DNA of 9,404 bases. It comes from Candidatus Sulfotelmatobacter sp. GTDB lineage: Bacteria > Acidobacteriota > Terriglobia > Terriglobales > Acidobacteriaceae. Of this stretch, positions 7,101 through 9,404 are shown in pieces. Below the pieces are notes generated by a model. That model saw only the letters and a list, made by a program, of their open reading frames with translations, was not told where the DNA came from and did no database searches. The translations under genes and the position numbers were made by a program. The stretch's first letter is position 1. Every line of letters begins with the position of its first letter. The DNA is taken from contig JASIEN010000784.1 in NCBI GenBank assembly GCA_030045935.1, positions 1 to 9,404 on the forward strand, given 5' to 3'.

Positions 7101-7437
7101 ATGCTTGATCGCCGCGGACTTTTCTCCCGCTACCACGGGCTTCGGGACCCAGCGGCGCAATCAATTCCGCGGACCCGGATTCTTCACCACAGACTTGAGT
7201 ATTCTAAAGAGCACTACCATCAAGGGCTGGGGCGAAGGAGAGCAATTCGTGGTGGGGGTGAACTTTTATAACATCCTGAATCACCCGAATTTCGATCAGC
7301 CGGTCGGAGACATCAGCAACGCCCAGTTCGGCCAGATCATTCAGACTGTTTCTCCTCCGACCAGCATTCTTGGGTCGGGGCTGGGTGGGGATTCTTCTCC
7401 ACGACAAATCCAACTGACCGCCAAGATCATCTTCTGA
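4171..7437 (+). CDS. TonB-dependent outer-membrane receptor with N-terminal carboxypeptidase-regulatory-like domain
   Basis: I start this at the ATG at 4171, preceded by AAGGGGG (4155-4161), which yields a clean signal peptide (MKHTIWIITS, cleavage after SLA near residue 21) and a 1,088-residue protein; an in-frame TTG at 4111 would bury the signal. Residues ~24-110 form a carboxypeptidase-regulatory-like domain (ISGYVTGTVVDPSKAVV, NEDGVFHFDYVPPGPYTL). Residues ~125-240 form the plug, including FGLPGYSNMFTINGMDY (173-190), EMQSVTVVNNGYSGNYGR and VNFVSKSGSN. The rest is a large beta-barrel ending in TAKIIF with a terminal Phe. Several close Cys pairs (for example NITCRTHC and PSCQDPTSSC) probably form loop disulfides. 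This is the Oar-like family that is highly duplicated in Acidobacteriota and is thought to import or bind large substrates such as oligosaccharides or peptides using TonB energy. No classical TonB box can be picked out with confidence. The substrate is unknown; the peptidase downstream suggests peptides. Confidence 0.93.
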   Translation: MKHTIWIITSLLLAAATNSLAQSTISGYVTGTVVDPSKAVVRNAVVTLQNPATSLNLNATTNEDGVFHFDYVPPGPYTLTVAATGFTSPRESVIVTVGQSTTANVQLTLGATTSVDVTLEASSLQTENADISTNYEEKQIDLVPNPGQDLTYIAQTAPGAVMNTQNGGGNFSVFGLPGYSNMFTINGMDYLNSYGDNNKSGATNNSLGANEMQSVTVVNNGYSGNYGRLVGSNVNFVSKSGSNQVHGNAIYDWNGSSLNANDYFNVRSNTPRPFDNVNQWAASIGGPIWKNHTFFFVNNEGLRIVLPTTTPVNVPSAQFEAATLANLQTVSSASVPFYNQIFSLYNNAPGIARAQNVLPGGGCGSFVLPGGGPCALQFQAIPSNFTGEWLLAWRIDHIVSPKDQVFLHVFTDHGVQATFTNTINPVFNQTSPQPEWQGQLNETHTFSNRAVNQFLAAFQWSGILFGPANYPATLQAFPTELKFSGGSFTSLGQNQEHPVGRHITQYQLVDNFSITFGKHILKFGEDFLRDDLNVFFYGSNTAGTATASLNDFYNGSVTNFTQSFPNALHQPFAAYDLGFYAEDDWAVTPHLKLTGSLRFDRESNITCRTHCFASLSTPFELADHDPAIPYNQVIETGLSQNLYNLTPLAFEPRFGFAWSPFGSSSTVVRGGVGNFRDFIPQSILQGFALNTPNVNAFTVAGAPLSPNVTGNIFATASGYNTTFLNGFSQGATLATLRASDPGFSPPAYYGAQEHTRNPTYLEWNLEVEHSFDSKTTVSANYVGNHGIHEVFINPSLNAYAPLDFAGLPATVPDARFSSVTELQTDGTSNYNGLVLSARHNFSHSFQALATYTYSHALDDVSDNGFTAWSYNTDPSIQYPQIPSNPHSNYGNNDADVRQGFAANYIWTPEITSLIRSGPKPLLSGWSLSGTFFYRTGLPYTVIDSADTATLANTLYGGTVFANYLGGSQPSCQDPTSSCLIAADFSPATTGFGTQRRNQFRGPGFFTTDLSILKSTTIKGWGEGEQFVVGVNFYNILNHPNFDQPVGDISNAQFGQIIQTVSPPTSILGSGLGGDSSPRQIQLTAKIIF

Positions 7438-7458
7438 ACTGATCGTAAGTAAGCCCGA

Positions 7459-7486
7459 GGGCCGGAGCGGCAATCGGTTCCGGCCC
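7459..7486 (+). other. intercistronic hairpin between receptor and peptidase genes
   Basis: A perfect 8-base stem GGGCCGGA (7459-7466) / TCCGGCCC (7479-7486) with a 12-base loop fills much of the 76-base spacer. There is no T-tract after it, and the peptidase has its own AGAGGAGA ribosome binding site, so read-through is likely. Such hairpins commonly protect the upstream message from 3' exonucleases and lower expression of the downstream gene relative to it. Confidence 0.5.
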
Positions 7487-7513
7487 CGCACAAATCTGTG
7501 AAAGAGGAGACCC

Positions 7514-9139
7514 ATGAAATCGAGATTGTCGCTGCTGTTGAGTATCTTACTCGGCTTTATCCTCGCAAGCTCTGCCGGCGCCGATTGGGATGCAGCGGGA
7601 AAGAGCTGGTGGGCGCATGTGCAGTATCTCGCCGATGACAAGCTCGAGGGGCGCGGGACCGGCACCGAGGGATTCAATCTCGCTGCTAAATACGTCGAGA
7701 ACCAGTTCAAACAGGCAGGACTGCAACCTGCAGGCACCGAAAATTTCTTTCAATCAGTTTCCTTCGATTCGCTTCAGCTCGACGAAGCTGCTTCCGACTG
7801 GAAGCTCGAAAGAAATGGAACTGAGACCGAGATCGAACTCGGAACAGACGCGATTTTGAGCGCTCACATAGAAGCCGGGGATCCGGTCAACGCCGAGGCG
7901 GTTTTTGTCGGCTACGGTTTCGCGGTGCCGGAGCGGGGATTCAATGAATTCGAAGACCTCGATTTACGCGGTAAGATCGCAGTCGCCATCGGCGGACAAC
8001 CGGTTGCGGTTCCCGGACCGATCGCAACTTATTATCAATCCTCCTCGGAACGTTGGAAGGCGCTGCAAAAAGCCGGCGCAATCGGATTTGTAAACATCGC
8101 TAACCCGAAGCTTAGCCTCCCATGGGAACGCATGACGGCAAGCCGGCCACGCAACACATTAGTACTGGCTGATCCGGAATTGAACGAACTACGGGGCTTG
8201 AAGTTTGCTGCGACAATAAATCCTGCACATGCCGACAAATTTCTCGAAGGCTCCGGGCATAACATCGATGAATTGCTTGCCCTGGCGAACGCCGGAAAGC
8301 CACTGCCGAAATTTCCGCTGGCCGGAACCAATCACGCTCGCATTGTGATCAAGAAACTGCCTCAAGTCACTTCCCCCAATATCATCGGCGTCTTGCCCGG
8401 CGGCGATCCGCGACTGAAGCGTGAATATGTTGTTCTCTCTGCGCACCTCGATCACCTTGGTGTGGGGCGCCCGGTAAATGGCGACGATATTTACAACGGC
8501 GCCATGGATAACGCTTCAGGAATCGCTTCGCTGATTGAAATTGCAAAGCAGTTGAGTGCGTCGGCAGAGAAGCCAAGGAGATCAATCTTGTTTGCCGCCT
8601 GGACGGGAGAAGAGAGCGGCATGCTCGGTTCGCAATATTTCGTCGCGCATCCAACAGTCAAACTCAATAGCATCGTAGCGGCCATCAATATGGATATGTT
8701 TCTGCCCTTGTTCCCCTTGCATTATTTGGAAGTGCAAGGCTTGGGCGAATCATCGCTGGGAAACGATATCCGGGCTGTGGCCCAACTCAATGACATCGAA
8801 GTGCAGTTCGACAAGCAGCCTCCGGAAAACCGTTTCATTCGCAGCGATCAGGCCAGCTTCGTGAGGCGTGGCATACCCGGGCTGGCGTTCAAGTTTGGCT
8901 GGCTGCCCGGCTCAGCGGAAGAGAAAACTTTCAATGAATGGATCCACACGCGATATCATTCCCCCTCCGATGATCTCGCACAGCCGGTCGACATCGTTGC
9001 CGCTGCTCAGTTCTCTCACATCATTGCGCAATTAGCCTTGCGGGTCGCCAACGCTGGTGCTCGGCCGGCTTGGTACGCGGAAAGCTTCTACGCCCATCTG
9101 GCAAAGTCCACGAGCGATCCAATCCCAGCTACTCGATGA
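7514..9139 (+). CDS. secreted M28-family zinc metallopeptidase
   Basis: A 541-residue protein with signal peptide (MKSRLSLLLS, cleavage after AGA at residue 23) and ribosome binding site AGAGGAGA six bases before the ATG. Residues ~30-80 (YLADDKLEGRGTGTEG) are the N-terminal cap seen in acidobacterial M28 peptidases. Residues ~125-275 form a PA-like insert (VFVGYGF, DLRGKIAVAIGG). The M28 core follows with the expected metal and catalytic residues: His311 and Asp313 (SAHLDH), Asp332 (AMDNASG), Glu366-Glu367 (TGEESGMLGS, general base and ligand), Asp394 (INMDM) and His482 (RYHSPSDD). It should release amino acids or short peptides in the periplasm or outside the cell, as a di-zinc aminopeptidase. 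It follows the receptor by 76 bases on the same strand, suggesting one operon linking hydrolysis and uptake or binding. All core residues are intact, so activity is expected. Exact specificity cannot be read from sequence. Confidence 0.92.
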   Translation: MKSRLSLLLSILLGFILASSAGADWDAAGKSWWAHVQYLADDKLEGRGTGTEGFNLAAKYVENQFKQAGLQPAGTENFFQSVSFDSLQLDEAASDWKLERNGTETEIELGTDAILSAHIEAGDPVNAEAVFVGYGFAVPERGFNEFEDLDLRGKIAVAIGGQPVAVPGPIATYYQSSSERWKALQKAGAIGFVNIANPKLSLPWERMTASRPRNTLVLADPELNELRGLKFAATINPAHADKFLEGSGHNIDELLALANAGKPLPKFPLAGTNHARIVIKKLPQVTSPNIIGVLPGGDPRLKREYVVLSAHLDHLGVGRPVNGDDIYNGAMDNASGIASLIEIAKQLSASAEKPRRSILFAAWTGEESGMLGSQYFVAHPTVKLNSIVAAINMDMFLPLFPLHYLEVQGLGESSLGNDIRAVAQLNDIEVQFDKQPPENRFIRSDQASFVRRGIPGLAFKFGWLPGSAEEKTFNEWIHTRYHSPSDDLAQPVDIVAAAQFSHIIAQLALRVANAGARPAWYAESFYAHLAKSTSDPIPATR

Positions 9140-9216
9140 TGGAGCGCCTGGTCGATAAGCCTTTGCAGAAAAGCTTGCTATCGTGACGGACAAGCAAATC
9201 AGCAATGAAAGCCGGC

Positions 9217-9392
9217 ACGCGGGGAGGTAGGTCAGAAGTCGGCTTCTGGGAGACTAGGAACGAGAAACGAGCATGGGACCTCTAATGCGGGCCGAACTCC
9301 CGTGCGGCCAGAAACGTGGTGCCATGCCGACTTATCGTTACCGATCTGGTTGACTTCCCACAAGCCCGTTTCTGGACAGCTTCCGCTTGGGC
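9217..9392 (+). repeat. dispersed intergenic repeat, copy B
   Basis: This is the partner of the repeat at 3547-3720, in the same orientation and starting 77 bases after the peptidase stop. The same 8-base inverted arms are kept: AAGTCGGC (9236-9243) and GCCGACTT (9326-9333), here 82 bases apart versus 78 in copy A. A second interleaved pair is AGAAACG (9263-9269) with CGTTTCT (9367-9373), and an alternative, longer pairing exists between CCAGAAACG (9308-9316) and CGTTTCTGG (9367-9375). No reading frame is shared with copy A, and no clear terminator for the peptidase gene is seen between 9140 and 9216. Confidence 0.75.
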
Positions 9393-9404
9393 GACTAATC
9401 AGAA

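Overview
The window looks like chromosomal DNA of a soil-type Acidobacteriota. This is inferred from a roughly 1,090-residue TonB-dependent receptor with an N-terminal carboxypeptidase-regulatory-like domain (a family greatly expanded in that phylum), from secreted M28 peptidases of the same style, and from moderately GC-rich, evenly used codons. No rRNA, tRNA, transposase or CRISPR array was found.

Left half (1-3400, minus strand): a four-gene, apparently co-transcribed redox cluster. It reads, in transcription order, a monoheme cytochrome fused to an outer-membrane beta-barrel (3400-2039, resembling Cyc2-type cytochrome-porins), two tandem paralogous secreted cupredoxins with amicyanin-type copper ligands (1996-1415 and 1362-781), and the N-terminal 228 residues of a cytoplasmic GltD-like Fe-S/FAD oxidoreductase that runs off the window (686-1). 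The combination of outer-membrane heme porin and periplasmic blue-copper proteins has the architecture of an electron conduit across the outer membrane. A perfect CRP/FNR-type palindrome (3511-3524) lies upstream.

Centre (3401-4170): about 770 bases without a gene but dense in signals. It holds the CRP/FNR-like site for the leftward operon, copy A of a ~175-base dispersed repeat, a good sigma70-type promoter whose -10 element lies inside a 9-9-9 palindrome, then a leader with a long nested hairpin abutting a rho-independent terminator-like hairpin. This could be an attenuated leader of the receptor gene or a free-standing small RNA.

Right half (4171-9139, plus strand): the TonB-dependent receptor followed, after a 76-base spacer carrying a strong hairpin, by a secreted M28-family metallopeptidase. 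They probably form one operon for capture and hydrolysis of an extracellular peptide-like substrate. Downstream (9217-9392) lies copy B of the dispersed repeat in the same orientation, so the receptor-peptidase pair is bracketed by the two copies.

The best candidates for novelty are the heme-porin/cupredoxin/flavoprotein cluster, the bracketing repeat with interleaved inverted arms, and the promoter-operator-structured RNA-terminator module at 3778-4045.
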